Below, piece by piece: positions 11,748 to 23,457 of a DNA stretch of 64,000 bases; the stretch's first letter is position 1; each line of letters starts with the position of its first letter. A program made the position numbers and the translations under genes. The notes beneath the pieces are model-generated. The model had not been told where the DNA came from. It did not search any database and saw nothing but the letters and a program-made list of their open reading frames with translations. The DNA comes from Siderastrea siderea (lineage: Eukaryota; Cnidaria; Anthozoa; Scleractinia; Rhizangiidae): positions 15,238,400 through 15,302,399 of the forward strand of contig OZ034971.1 of assembly GCA_964030785.1 (NCBI GenBank), given 5' to 3'.

Positions 11748-12929
11748 ATGGCACAAATTATATTAAAGCTGTTGCTATGTGTGATGATCTTGGCATGTGA
11801 AGATGTGAACGGACGGCCGACATCGAAGGGGATCAAGGACGGTAAGTTTTTTTTAAGCTCACTAAAATTTAGTATACGCTTTTCACCGAGTGAAATTAAT
11901 ACTAAGACATCATCGGTATTTCACAGAAAAAATAAATTAACATTCAAGACACAAATTGAAGGAATTCGCTTTGTTGAATCACATAATGATCTATCCTATG
12001 AGAAAACTGTGATAGATTTAATTGGACGAAACATATTTATCAGCTTCTTAAGGCAGAGATTTTTACAACTCTTCTAGCTTTCTCAATAGCCAATAATGCT
12101 AGAAAGGAATCAATATAAAATTGTGAGATTTCACCCAGACTTCTATATCTACGTGTTATGTCAGGCGGGATAACCTGTCATTGTTTTGGTTTAAGTTACA
12201 CAGGTCTGAATCTGACGAAACAAATTCAGATTAGCTTTACTTTAAATTTTATTTTATGTCTTTTAAATTGTTTTACTTTGCTTAACTTTTCTGCAAAAAG
12301 AAAGTTATGTCACATTCAAATCAGGCTAATAAAAGCAAAACACATTTTCCCTAGAAAAGAAAAATTATTCTTGGATTAAGACGTTTATCAACTCGTTCCA
12401 GATTACTGCTTAAATAATAATGACAAAAATAAATAACAAGTAAAAATATTTATATATACTTCTTTAAAAACATTATATCGTTTAGGAATAAAACAAATTT
12501 CAAAGCTACTATATATGCCGAAAACCGTCAAAGTTTTAAGAAAAAAATGGGTGAAATGTGACGTAGAAGATAAGATAACAGAAAGTGACTTTTGCCGTCA
12601 AAGTAGGGTAGCCCAGACTAACGCTCTTAGTAGACCACACCTTCTTGCCATCTTAACTTAAATGTGCTTTTGTTAAATCAGTTTCATTACTAAATTTTCT
12701 TCAACACTCATCAATTTTAGAAATCAAATCTCACGCGCAATTTAGCCTCGTTACCGTGCCCATTTTGAAAGATGCCAGAGGCGTGCCACATGAGACTACT
12801 GCAGAGGAAGATCACAAGTCCTACCTGACAGGTCCTGCTTATAGAATACTGAACAAAGACAACAGCTTTGACACAAAGAATCCTCTAATCTTCTTCCCAT
12901 TGGTTTCCGTTGAACACCCTCGAGGATAG
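11748..12929 (+). CDS. Gene C: small secreted protein of 100 residues
   Basis: Two coding exons, 11748-11841 (donor GACG|GTAAGT) and 12721-12929 (acceptor CAATTTTAG), join in phase 1 and give 303 nt. The first 23 residues form a clear signal peptide (MAQIILKLLLCVMILACEDVNG). The mature part of about 77 residues is mixed in charge, has no cysteine, and includes VTVPILKDARGVP and an Ile/Phe/Pro stretch just before the end. No family was recognised. The exon plan, with a signal-peptide exon ending in phase 1, is the one used by A, B, D, E and F. A short motif of the type V-x-V-P...G-V-P also occurs near the start of D and E, which hints at distant relationship but is too short to prove it. Reading through the donor would give a longer open frame without a signal of coding quality. 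Confidence 0.72.
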
Positions 12930-13231
12930 CAAGTATTTGATGCTGACGATCAGGCCCCCGATTGTTCAAAAAGTGGATTTATTGATCCACTGAATACCCG
13001 CTATCCAGTCCGTAAAATGAGTTGGAATGCAGCTTACCTGTTGTACATTGATTTATCAACTAAATATAGTTATCTGCTTCGGGCCCAGATGCACAAGAAG
13101 GACGTACCTAGATCTGCGGCTGACTGGATTTTATTAGAAAATGAAACTGAATGACTTTAAGCTTGAGGTCCTTTGACCTCACGCAGGATAATTGTTAAGT
13201 AATCGTTCTTATGATGTAAACTTAATATAAG

Positions 13232-13366
13232 CCCATGGGCTTATATTCGGGAGGGCTTTTTTTGCGAATGAGATTAGAGGGGCTTATATCCGGGAGGGCT
13301 TATTTACGGAAGGGCTTATATCCGAGAGGGCTTATATTATTTACGGAAGGGCTTATCATACGTTTG
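13232..13366 (+). repeat. Short tandem repeat of GGGCTTATAT...CGGGAGGGCTTAT type
   Basis: The word GGGCTTAT recurs at least six times at intervals of about 16-30 bases, alternating with ATCCGGGAG or TTACGGAAG spacers. Confidence 0.75.
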
Positions 13367-13539
13367 GGAATTGTACGGTATATTGTTTACCTCAGAATAT
13401 AACCTTTCGTGTATTCCTACATAGTTTTATAATTTTTGACTTTTTCCCCTTTTTAGCCAATGTAACTCTTAACGTAATTCATCTTTGGATGCAAGTTTTA
13501 AGCGAATAAGGCATCCATCTATCCGTGTAAGGACACAAG

Positions 13540-13745
13540 AAAGCGACTCTTGTTTTACTGTTCGCCTATTGCACAGAGTAACACAAAGGATTTTTTCTGC
13601 CCAATCATGTGCCAGAATTCCCCGAGTCGTTTGGAAATGATGTGGTAAGTGAATTGGCCGGCTTACTTCGTTCCGCCCCAAATAACTGCCCCTGGTTCTC
13701 CAAGAATATGCCATCGATCGCTATACAGTGGTTCTTATTATGATC
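13540..13745 (+). repeat. Third copy of the segment upstream of gene B
   Basis: The stretch beginning TTTACTGTTCGCC is related to 6820-7060: shared words include CACAAAGGATTTTTT/ACAAAGGATTTTTTGCCCAA, GCCAGAATTCC and TTCCGCCCC, in the same order and orientation. It lies about 600 bases before gene D. Confidence 0.6.
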
Positions 13746-14353
13746 GACGTGATTGCTTTTGAGGGTCGTAACGATCAGATAAAAGAAGTCCTTAGCTGGA
13801 ACTCACTGGAAGTCACTACAGGGTTCAGCAAGTGTCAGTGTAAAAAGTGGTCCACTTAAGTTTAAGTGTGCATGCATCGTCTTAACTGATAATTTATCCT
13901 TTGTATTGAAACATGACAATATTTTTGTTTTAATCATTTGGTCTTTCCTGCTACCTCCTTAATCAAATAATTATCTATTGAGGAAAAATGTCAGCAACAA
14001 TGTTTTTTTTTCTTTTTCAGCAAGAGGGTATTTTAAATTTGGTCATTAATGATGTGTTTTTCTAATTTTTTAGTTGCAAAAGAGGAAAGCAGCACGGATG
14101 TGAATCACTCGAACGCAATTTTCAACTATATTCTCTGACGATGTGTCTGAGTAATTTATTGTTTTCAAAAACTGATCATTCTAATTTGTAAACTTCCTTA
14201 ACCGTAAATGCTTGTTTTGGCAAGTGTTGCTGGTAGTTAGCACAAGTTAATAAGGTCTTAATTTATTTTAGATTGAATTGTAAAAGTTTGAAAGGAAAGC
14301 ATATTGAATTTTTTCTTTCAAGATCCATTCAGCTTTTTATAGTCTATTTTGAT

Positions 14354-16594
14354 ATGGCTTTCATAATTGCCCTCGTAATCTTTGTTGTTTTCGCTGACCA
14401 AGAGGTGTTTCCTCGGCCACTAACAGGTACGTTTGAAAAAGTAATTTGATTTTGCAGACAATTTTCAACATACCAACAAATTATATAAGTTTTAAATCAT
14501 GTTAGTCTCCTTTTTTCTTTGTTTTTTTTTTCGTCAAGTGTTATTATGTAGATGATCTTGTCGACAGCAAACGTCTAATGCTTTGTTTTGTAGTTAAAGG
14601 CTATCACCGTTGAGCTGTTATCGTATCCGCAATTTTATTAATCGTTTGCTTAATGGAACTCGTCGCGGGCTTGAAGAGGAGCACAACACGTGAAATAATG
14701 GTACTTAGTATAGCTTACCCACAAATGCAATTCCTTCCAGTCAATTGTCTTGAAGTGATTGTCTCGATTGTCTTGAAAGTTTTGTTTTGAAAACAACTTC
14801 TTTCCTCGAGTTCAGTACCAAAAATATTACAGGGCATTGTTAACCATTTCCTAAACTAGTAAACAGAGTTAAATTCCAATTCCTTATCATTTAAAATTCT
14901 GTAAGGTTTGCAATAATGACAATGCCTGCAAATAACCGAATCTCTGTTAAAGGGCTTAAAATGATAAAAAGGAGTACGAACATACAATGAGCAATACTGA
15001 ACTCTCTTTTACCCTAATTTGTATATGAAGGGAACCAAATCTTTGGAATCAAGTACCCAGTGAGCCCTTATGACAGTACAATCAAACGAAGACAGCAAGT
15101 AATAGCTGTTCCACCGGTGGCGACTTCCATACTAGAAGGACCTTACCTTCCCCCTGCAAACGCTGAAAACGAGCTATTTGTCGGACCTCATGGAGTACCA
15201 AGCCCTCTACATCACGGCTATCCCATGTTTCCTGGCGCTCACACCTATTATCCTCACTATCCAAATCCGACATTTCCCAGCTATTACGCACATCCAATAT
15301 ACCATCCCATAATACCTTGGGGTCTCCGCCATGGTTACCATACACACTGGCCCCATATGCAGGCATCTGGCCCGGTGTTCTTAGCGGATCCAAACGACGG
15401 GATGTACCAGGAGCCAGTAACTGGCACCCTTATTCCCCGTCCTGTAATACCCCCACGGTATCCGGGATTTGTGAACCACGCCGTTGACTTCCATGGATAT
15501 CATCACCCGGGTGCAATGTTCCTCGGAGGGCATGGACCGCGATTTTATCGTAAGAGTCCATGTGAACATTGTCTCTTTAGAACAACTCTGCAAATTATTT
15601 ATACAAAAATGACCAAGATTCACTTGCAATATAGTTTATATAGTAGTTTATTATAAATGTGTATCACAAACGAGCATTTCAGTAGCGGTTTATTGAGTTT
15701 TCATAAAAGCACGGGAAAACTCTGCCAACTCCATGTCTGTTTGGACCCAAAAAAATCAGTACTTTAGACGGTATAGCCAACCCACAACTGAGGACAGACT
15801 AGCAGAAGATATTTGTATTAATATTGCTTGATTGATTACCAACTCATACAAACTTATACATCGCCTAAGCCTATTTCCCTTTCGTAAACGGTCGTTGCCA
15901 TTTTTGACGGTCGATGCCATCATTGGTAACCAAGCCTTTTGTCATGGTAGATGTAATATATGCTCTGGATTAAGTCACAATAAGGTAGCAAATACATTTT
16001 TAAACAGTCTTAGAAAGAACAAAGTTTAAGCCCAAGTTGAATTTACGTTAAAAGGTCTGGAAAGGGCTAGGGTCACCTATTATAGATGTATCAGTTATGA
16101 AAGACAGTTAATTATAATATATACTTTAATTTTTCAGAGTTGTGGCGGATTTGCGTAGTAGTGTGGTAGTAAGGGAGAGAGATTAGCATACGAAAGGACC
16201 GGGGTTCGAATCTGGGTTGTGAATGTCTTTCTTTTTAGTAGAAAAATTTTCAATAATAGTTCAAAAATTTTCTAAGTGTCTTAAAAATGGCAACAACTGT
16301 TTACGAAAGGGAAAATTGCATCGCCTAACGCTTCGTTTTGTTTTGCTACTTTCAAATGAGTGAGGTCAAGATCACAAAAGAATAATCACTTGTTTTTCCA
16401 CAGCAGTAGATAGTACCACAGTAGAAGATCAGATTCTGGATAACACCGCAAACCTACATAGCTCTCCAAGTGAGGATGTCACCGAGAAGATGGAGGAGAT
16501 AAGAAAAGAAGAGGAACTTGAAAGACTGAAACTACTTAAAGCTATGAAAGCTATGAAAACAAAACCCACGTTAAAGAAGCCTTCACAAAAGTAA
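14354..16594 (+). CDS. Gene D: secreted His/Pro/Tyr/Gly-rich protein with a charged helical tail
   Basis: Three coding exons: 14354-14426 (donor ACAG|GTACGT), 15031-15549 (acceptor ATATGAAG, donor TATC|GTAAGA) and 16404-16594 (acceptor TTTCCACAG). All junctions are phase 1 and the total is 783 nt, 260 residues. Exon 1 is a signal peptide (MAFIIALVIFVVFADQ). Exon 2 encodes about 170 residues in which His, Pro, Tyr and Gly dominate, with clusters such as HHGYP, HYPNP, HGYHTHW and HGYHHPG, and no cysteine until the intron. Exon 3 encodes a Glu/Lys-rich segment (EKMEEIRKEEELERLKLL) likely to be helical, ending in a basic tail. Such composition is known from metal-binding or cross-linked structural proteins; that role is an inference here. 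The first acceptor has a weak pyrimidine tract, so that edge is the least certain. It is probably a distant paralogue of gene E. Confidence 0.75.
16139..16222 (+). repeat. tRNA-derived SINE-like fragment
   Basis: A box-B-like GGTTCGAATCT follows a degenerate A-box region (GTAGTAGTGTGGTAGTAAGG). It lies in intron 2 of gene D. Confidence 0.35.
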
Positions 16595-16674
16595 ATGCTG
16601 AACAATGGGTTCAGGGTCCGTTCTTTGCCGGTGGTTAACGGAGAAATATAATGGCTTGCATAAAATATATTGTA

Positions 16675-17340
16675 AGTCGGTAAAGTATGATCGTCAGGGT
16701 GAGTGTAGCCTTGAGAAGGACTGTTTGCGAAAACAATGACTGACGTTTCGACAACGTAGAAGTCATCCTCAGAGCAAAGTGAATTGCGAATCGTCAGTAG
16801 ATGTTATTAGTCTCTGGTCGGTGTTCTGATTGGTCGACGAACTCACGATGTTATTGGTCTTCTGTCAGTTAAGCCTTGATTTTATTGGCTGTGAAGACTG
16901 TAAAAGGTGATAGGCCCGCCTCAATCCGTTTTTTGTTAGTCAAGTGTCCGTTGGCATATTTTTGTAAAATTAGTTGGTTTATCTGACGTCAATAACTAAT
17001 CGTTTGTAAGGTGCACGGGTAGTTGTTGCCAACGGTTCAGTGTTGTTTGTTCTAAGTTGGTAAACCAGCTTTACAGAGTGATTCGTTGATAGTAGTTGAC
17101 GCATTTAGCAGAGGCCCAGTCGATGCTGTGGTTTGTCCTACAAACGACTTACTGACGACAACAAGACAGACCGGACAAACAATAGACAAACCAACTAATT
17201 TTACTAACGATAGACCATCGGACATTTGACTAACAAAAGACGGATCAAAACGCACTAATCACCTTTTACAGTCTTCGCAGCCAATAACATCACGGCTTAA
17301 TTAAACACGAAGACGCGCTATAAAAGGAGAGGTACCTAAG
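16675..17340 (+). repeat. Dispersed repeat R2 with the core TGACGTTTCGACAAC, left copy
   Basis: The segment 16675-16868 and the short tail from 17303 match, in inverted orientation, the block 24690-24930 (same order of TAAAGTATGATCGTC, GACTGACGTTTCGACAAC, ATTCACAATTTAC/TTGCGAATCGTCAGTAGATG, and ACACGAAGACGCGCTATAAAA). A palindromic element interrupts this copy. Confidence 0.75.
16873..17296. mobile_element. Palindromic MITE flanked by TTAA, nested in R2
   Basis: The block begins GCCTTGATTTTATTGGCTG and ends CAGCCAATAACATCACGGC; the two ends are inverted repeats for about 100 bases (GAAGACTGTAAAAGGTGAT recurs inverted at 17254-17272). TTAA occurs at 16869-16872 and 17297-17300. The inverted copy of R2 at 24690-24930 lacks it, which shows it to be an insertion. 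TTAA target sites are known for piggyBac- and Kolobok-type elements. Confidence 0.7.
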
Positions 17341-19084
17341 GTACTTCGAGATCATTTGTCAATCAACCTCGCTAGCCTACAGACGTGAAAGCGGCGCACA
17401 GTGAGAAGCTCACAAAATAAATTCATACACACACTATATGTGAAGTTGAACTAATAACAACTAAATTATTTTAACTGAGAATAAATTGGCCAAATTTTAT
17501 ATCTGGATCTACCTTTTTGGTTCTTTGTTAAAAAAAACCCTCGAGACACGGCAGCACGCGAACTCGTGGTAGAGGAATCAGTCAAATTATAAACGGTTAC
17601 TCCACAAGCATAGTCTGAAGACAGGAGCTTTTTGAGTTAGATAATTTCTTTGCCGATTTGAGAATATTATTCTACTGAACTTTTAAAATGTTCACGTCAG
17701 TATTTCTTGCAGACTAAACCATATGCATGATCTCAACATATCTAACTCTTGTTTGAATTGTGCGCCTTTTCATAACATTACGAGCTAAGCAACTTGATTC
17801 CCTTTTAGCGAAGGTCATGTCATCGCATTTCCCTATACATTTGAAACTCAAACATGTTTACTTGGTAGCTAGCCAATAAATCAAATCATATTTGTCTCGA
17901 AAACTCACAGGTGAAACAAGACTACAGCACAACCTTTTCGGAGCTAAAAGACTCGAACGTGTTACACCACGATATAAGGGTAGTATCGAAAACGAAGACC
18001 CTGGGGTCTTCGTTTTCGATACTACTTTACCTCAATTATAATATAGAAATCCACCTCAAAGAACCCCGGTCTGTGCAATTCAGATACAAGTCGAGTATCG
18101 CCGCAATATAAAACAGTCGGCCGCTAAAGCATGTCCGTGTTGAACAACTGCAGCCTTTCACAATCGCGCCTTGTATAGAACACATAACACTTCCCACACT
18201 TATGAATGCAGCATCACTTTTACTGGGAGCTACGCAATGTTGTTAGACGAAAAAAAGTAGTGTGCAAATATTCTGCTTGTACAACTGAGCCCGGAATCGC
18301 CAGTTTTCTCTTCATGGGTCAAAATGCAAGGCCCGCGGTATCTGTTTGTCTGAATATATTCCACCCATGGCGTCCACCTCCAGGCACATTTCGTGGTACA
18401 CAAGAAGGCATCTTTTAGGTTTTTCTCAGAAGAATCAGCCGTAACAATATCGACAGTCAAAGGAAAATGGACGATCAACTCTCGAAGCAAAAGCAATACA
18501 TTCAAAGCGCCTTGATTTGAAGCATTACCGTACCCAAATTGTGAATTAGCCAATCAGAAGCCTTGTTTACTGTCATGATTCTCTACGATATCAAGTCACT
18601 GACCTGATATCCTACGATATCATGGACAGTTTGGGAAACTCGCACTTTTTTTTTGCTGACTTTAGAGGCGAAAATTACAACAGAAATACAACGAAACGTA
18701 AAACTATTACATTTGTTAAACGAGAAAGTAATTTGTTTAACGATAAGAGAGGGGAAAAAAATACAATTTCGCGCCAAAATTGGAAGCGGCTAAACTGGCG
18801 GGCGCTCGCGTGAACTTTACAGACAGCGCTGAAACTTTTTTGGTTTCAAAACGGAGCCAGATTTTCCAAATTTCTTTCTTAACTTGGACTTCCAAGATTC
18901 AGAAAATGAAACTCCAAACAAAAGAATTAAATGAAAATGGCAGATGAGGAGTTGGAGAAGAGTATTGACGACCAGAAAAGTGTAAATACGTGTCGCTCTA
19001 CAACGCCTGACTGATTACGGTAACTGAAAAAAAAAATTAAAAAAAACGCCAGGTTTTAGGACGAATTTGCGTACGGTAAATACC
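17341..19084. other. Non-coding, repeat-rich stretch
   Basis: No gene is supported. It contains the perfect hairpin 17980-18025 (listed) and a short imperfect palindrome around a repeated CTACGATATCA word at 18580-18620. Confidence 0.4.
17980..18025. repeat. Perfect 22-bp inverted repeat with a 2-base loop
   Basis: GTAGTATCGAAAACGAAGAC plus CC forms the left arm at 17980-18001, TG the loop, and 18004-18025 is its exact reverse complement. No mismatch is present. Confidence 0.95.
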
Positions 19085-19245
19085 TAATCGCATCTTTTTT
19101 GGTACGCTTCGGCGGCATATCAAGCTCGTTTGGTCTCACCATGGGTATTTTGGCTCGACTGCGTCTCGCCAAAATATGAACCATGGCTCGACCAAACTCG
19201 CCTGATATACCGCCGAAGCGTACCAAAAAGGTACGATTAGGTATA
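19085..19245. repeat. Palindromic foldback element with arms of about 70 bp
   Basis: The words CTAATCGCATCTTTTTTGG, TACGCTTCGGCGG, ATATCA and CTCGTTTGGTC on the left recur in inverted form on the right (GACCAAACTCG, TGATATACCGCCGAAGCG, TACCAAAAAGGTACGATTAG). A centre near 19160-19170 separates the arms. Confidence 0.85.
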
Positions 19246-19879
19246 AAAAGCTGACTAATGAAACGGCCAAGCACCCGCCATGAATCTAACAGTGAACTTT
19301 TCTTTCACAATCTACAGTTTAGTCATTTATTCTATTAAAACCAAAGTTTGGTAAGAGAATGCTGTGATAGGAAAGTCCACAAGCCATGCATTTTGAAGGC
19401 TCACAGAGGCTTCATCGACTGCGAGGAGCCTGTGTACCTTCGTGCAGCATCTCGCGATTGGGAGAACCGTTACGAGCGCGAAATTCAAATTTCGTACGCT
19501 AAAATATTATATTTGAGTTAAAGGTCAAATAAACCCAAATTTTGATAATTCCGCTTTAGCCGTTTAAACGCGTCTTGACACAAAAAGAAATCATTATAAA
19601 GCCAAACTGGACCGAAATTTTCCTTCCTGAGACCTTAAAAGGAGTAATAAAGCCAAAAGTACGAAGATATCCGAAGGTTTCACGAAATCGTTTCTGAAAT
19701 GACCGCGCGCTTAAATGGAAGGAATGGAAACGACCGCTGATTCTGTGACGTCACTGTTGATGAGCAAAGAAAGCTCAAGATCAAAAGGCGAGTATTGAAG
19801 AGTATTGTTGTACTTTTTTGGAAAATTCTCTGTTTTCACCCGTTTTCTTTGCGTTGAAAATGGCTGAGGAGCTCAAACC

Positions 19880-21530
19880 TGTGGCATTTACCACCATTTT
19901 CACTACTACGCGACTTTTCTTTTCAAAACACTTCTGAGCACTTTGCAATACGCTTCCGTCAATCATACCTAATATGGGAAGTGTGTGATGTTACCGCAAT
20001 TGAATTGAGCTCGAAGGAATAAAGATGGCACCAAATTATCCCGTAAATTTGCACTGGCGAGTGTTATATTGACTAGTAAGAGGCTTTAGAGTCGTTGATG
20101 TTGCAAGAATACTTCACGTTTGGCAGGAGTGGATAGAGTATGCAACGGGAAAACGAATCATGATCGGCGTGCGATCAACCGATTCGTGAAGAAAATGGGT
20201 TTGACAAGAAGAAAGCTGAAGAAACGTACGTATGACTTGTTGGATTGTTTTTGCAAGAAACACTGCTAATTCTAGTCACCTATCATCCGAGGAATGGAAT
20301 GAAAAACAAAGCATAAGCGCTTTATAACGTTTATTGTTCTACGTGAATGTTAACGCTGTGACATAATAGCAAGAAAAATTTGAAAAATCGTTATTTATAA
20401 AAGCGGGAACGGGGAAATATCAAGGAAAATATTTAAGCACAGTTTCATGTTTACTTCTTCGTTATAGTTCACTGTGATTATCAAAGAACGTGATAAGCGA
20501 AACAGGGCGATGTATCGTCGTAGGTCATCGCTAAATTTCACCCAGAACAGTTGCTATTCAGTCATAGATGAATCAGAACTTCTCAGACTCATCTATAAAT
20601 AGCAACTGTTCTCGGTGAAATTCAGCGATCCTACGATAATACATCGTCCTGTTTCCCTCATCACGTTCTTGGCAATTGTCTTGAGTAAAAGAGTTAAAAA
20701 GAAGAAGTAAACTTGAAAGCAAGCTTAAATATTTCCTCGATTCCCCGTTCCCGCTTGTAGAAATAACGATTTCCCTTTCATGTCACAGCGTTATATGTTT
20801 GCATTCTCGAAACGTAGAACAACAAACGTTACAAGCGCATTATAAGCTTATACATTATTTTGTTTTTTCAATTTATTCTGGAGGTGATAGGCCGGTGATT
20901 AGAATTAGCAGTGTTCCTTCCAAAAAAATGCAACAAGTCATACGTACCTTTCTTCTTGTCAAACCCATTTTCTTCACGAATCGGTTGATCGCACGCCGAT
21001 CATGATTCGTTTTCCCGTTGCATACTCTATCCACTCCTGAATTTCGTCCTCGTACACTTCGGGATATTGCCAGATTTATGCTCGTGGTGAATAACATGTC
21101 GTTTGCTATTTTCAGGTCAGAAAAGCTAGAATTATTACTTCACACTTCGGTTTAACTTATTCACGAGATTAAACGTACATGTACGCTTACCATCGGCCGC
21201 ATAAGATAATCCACCGAGCGGGCATTTCAGTAATTCTGAAGAAATGTCGAAATTTCTTTACAAATATCTGCCAAACGTGAAGTATTCTTGCAACATCAAC
21301 GACTCTAAAGCTTCTTACTAGTCAATATATGACTCGCCAGCGCAAATTTACGGGATAATTTGGCGCCATCATATGATCATTATTCCTTCGCTCGCGCTCA
21401 ATTCAATTGCGGTAACATCACACACTTCCCATATAAGGTATGATTGACGGAAGCGTATTGCAAAGTGTTCAGAGGTGTTTTGTGAAAAGAAAAGTCGCGT
21501 AGTAGTGAAAATGGTGGTAACGTAGAGCCA
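19880..21530. repeat. Large imperfect palindrome
   Basis: The left arm (about 19880-20555) and the right arm (about 20570-21530) are inverted copies: for example ATCATGATCGGCGTGCGATC at about 20157 recurs inverted at 20990, and CACGTTTGGCAG at 20116 recurs inverted at 21272. The right arm is longer by some 220-280 bases because the segment at about 21045-21270 has no partner. Both arms contain the same partial open frame (HDRRAINRFVKKMGLTRRK), which is broken in each. Confidence 0.8.
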
Positions 21531-21988
21531 TACCAGTTTGAGCTAATTGCCACAGAATCGGACTGCAAAATCTCAGATGATATTCGACCGACAGCAATGG
21601 CTTCGAAAGTAAACGACGGAATTGGTAAAGTTTAATGGTGAGCGTTTAAGCTTATTTATTCATTACACTGTAAAAGTTCGCCGTATAATTGTTAATAAGT
21701 GCGTTAACACTTTATTTGAGGCATTTTTGTTGTTCTTTACGGCCCTTTTGTACACTTATCATGATCTTCTTATAAATGTATCCATTATGGTTCCTGTGTG
21801 AGTACGGTTTTCATCCTCGCGGCAACAGCGGCAGGAAATCCAGCTCAAATTTTTGGATCCGTTTGTTTCTATATGCCTCGTTCTTTAAAGCCTTGAGAGA
21901 TATGTAAATAAGTGGCTGGGTATTCTAAAATCGCTCCCGTCTGGTTAGCTAACCTGTTTATTTATTTAATATAGTTTTAATTTTGTAG

Positions 21989-22264
21989 TTGACATATTTA
22001 TTTAATCCCTTTACTGATGAGTTACGTTTTACTCATCTGTGTATCATGTTCCCAGAACATGTATACAGTAATGTTGCTTATGGGCAATACACTTACTGGA
22101 TACGTATGAAGCTGGGACGACAAATCCCAATAGCCATTCCATCTTGTCTGGTTTTAAAAATTAGAGAGTGCTTCCCAAGTAAAGTGGAAACTGAAAGGGC
22201 TTTGAAGATGTCCATTAACAGCTTGGCAGTCTTGCTAGATAATATTAACATCATATTTGGTTGA
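21989..22264 (+). pseudogene. Fragment resembling the C-terminal domain of P2X7-like proteins
   Basis: An open stretch of 91 codons contains YGQYTYWIRMKLGR and IPSCLVLKIRECFPS. These resemble the motif order Y-R-Q-[YF]-x-x-W...L-G...IPSC-x-x-x-I-R-x-x-FP of the P2X7 intracellular-tail domain, which is widely copied in fish and invertebrate genomes outside the receptor. After FPS the similarity ends. No channel part is nearby. It could be an exon or relic carried by the surrounding element; recognition is from memory of the motif. Confidence 0.5.
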
Positions 22265-22805
22265 CAGTTGTACTACTCTTTGAAATGTTTCTAAACTTTG
22301 TATTTTCTTCAATTACTACAGAGTGGTACTTAACCTAAGAGGTGAGGGGCTCCCATAGTGTAGTGAAGGGGTCACCGTGATTACAATTCATGCTTTGGTA
22401 CCACTTAGGGTGTTTGAATTAACAATGACCATTGTCAGCATGTTTTGATACTTTCTAGGGTTTTAAGGTACTATAATGTCAGAAATTCATGCTGGCAGGA
22501 ACAACTTTTCAAGAGGTATTAGTACTTCTTGGAGTGACAAGGAACATATGTGACAACCCACAAAAGAAGTTTTTTTTTTGTTTCAAACAACAATCAGTTC
22601 CTTCGGTTTTTATGGGTCAACCATTTCCCCCCCCCCCACCCCTCCTGAAAGTACTTAGATAGCATCTGTACAAAGGGTGGACCCCATAACTATGTTAAGT
22701 GATACACCTGTCATAAACTTGATAGGGGCCTGTTCATCTTGATATGATGTCATTTTTGCCTCCCCTAAAAAACATGAACATGGAACAGCCTGGGAACACC
22801 TGCTT

Positions 22806-23457
22806 CCCAGGGGGTACTCCGGATTTCAAGTGACGGGGATGATCGAATGGGGCCAAAAAACAAAACCCAAAAAAATCTCTAGGGCCTATAAGGAACCCAA
22901 AAAATCCCTGGACCAAAAATTAACCCCCCCCCCCCAAAAATCCCATGCCGAATTTTCGAGCCTAAAACATTTCCAGAAAGGATTAACCCACAAGTCACAA
23001 GCGAAAGATATCAAGAATTCACTACAGAAAAAGGGAATTCCAGTGAGGATAAAGCCGGGTGATAAACACGATGGATGAGAAATCAGTTGAATGAATTGAC
23101 GCCTTGTGAAATACACCCGGGACACTTTGCGGACTATATATTGTATAACCGGTTTTCTGAAACAGATGCAATGTAATGTAACACCATCGTTAAATATAAT
23201 TAAAACAACCACGAAACAAGTTTGGTTGTCAGTACTTAATATTCGCAGAACTACGCGGCCAGGATACACAGGCACTACCACAATTCTTCAGATTGTTTTG
23301 AATACCCAAAAAATCTCTACTTAAATCAAGGCACCCAAAAAAATACTTGCCAAAGTTTCCTACCCAATAACATCCCGGAATGGAACATTTCGACCCCCCC
23401 CCCAAAAAAAATCCTTCGATTATCCCCGTCACTTGAAATCCGGAGTCCCCCCCTGGG
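22806..23457. mobile_element. Non-autonomous hAT-like element, 652 bp
   Basis: Exact 8-bp direct repeats ACCTGCTT flank the block (22798-22805 and 23458-23465). The ends are inverted repeats: CCCAGGGGGTACTCCGG at the left, and the inverted CCGGAGTCCCCCCCTGGG at the right, with complementarity continuing for about 40 bases (GATTTCAAGTGACGGGGAT). C-rich runs lie inside at 22924-22936 and 23395-23403. An 8-bp target duplication with a C/AGGG-type end is typical of the hAT superfamily. There is no transposase gene. Confidence 0.85.

Larger units (their letters stand above)
12930..14322. other. Intergenic region between genes C and D
   Basis: No gene is seen. It contains a repeat-like fragment near 12955-13015 (two alternating forms of GGATTTATTGATCC), a tandem repeat near 13232-13366 and a copy of DNA found upstream of gene B (13540-13745), the last two listed separately. 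A pyrimidine tract ending in CAAG at 14309-14322 could be an acceptor of a leader exon for D. Confidence 0.45.
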
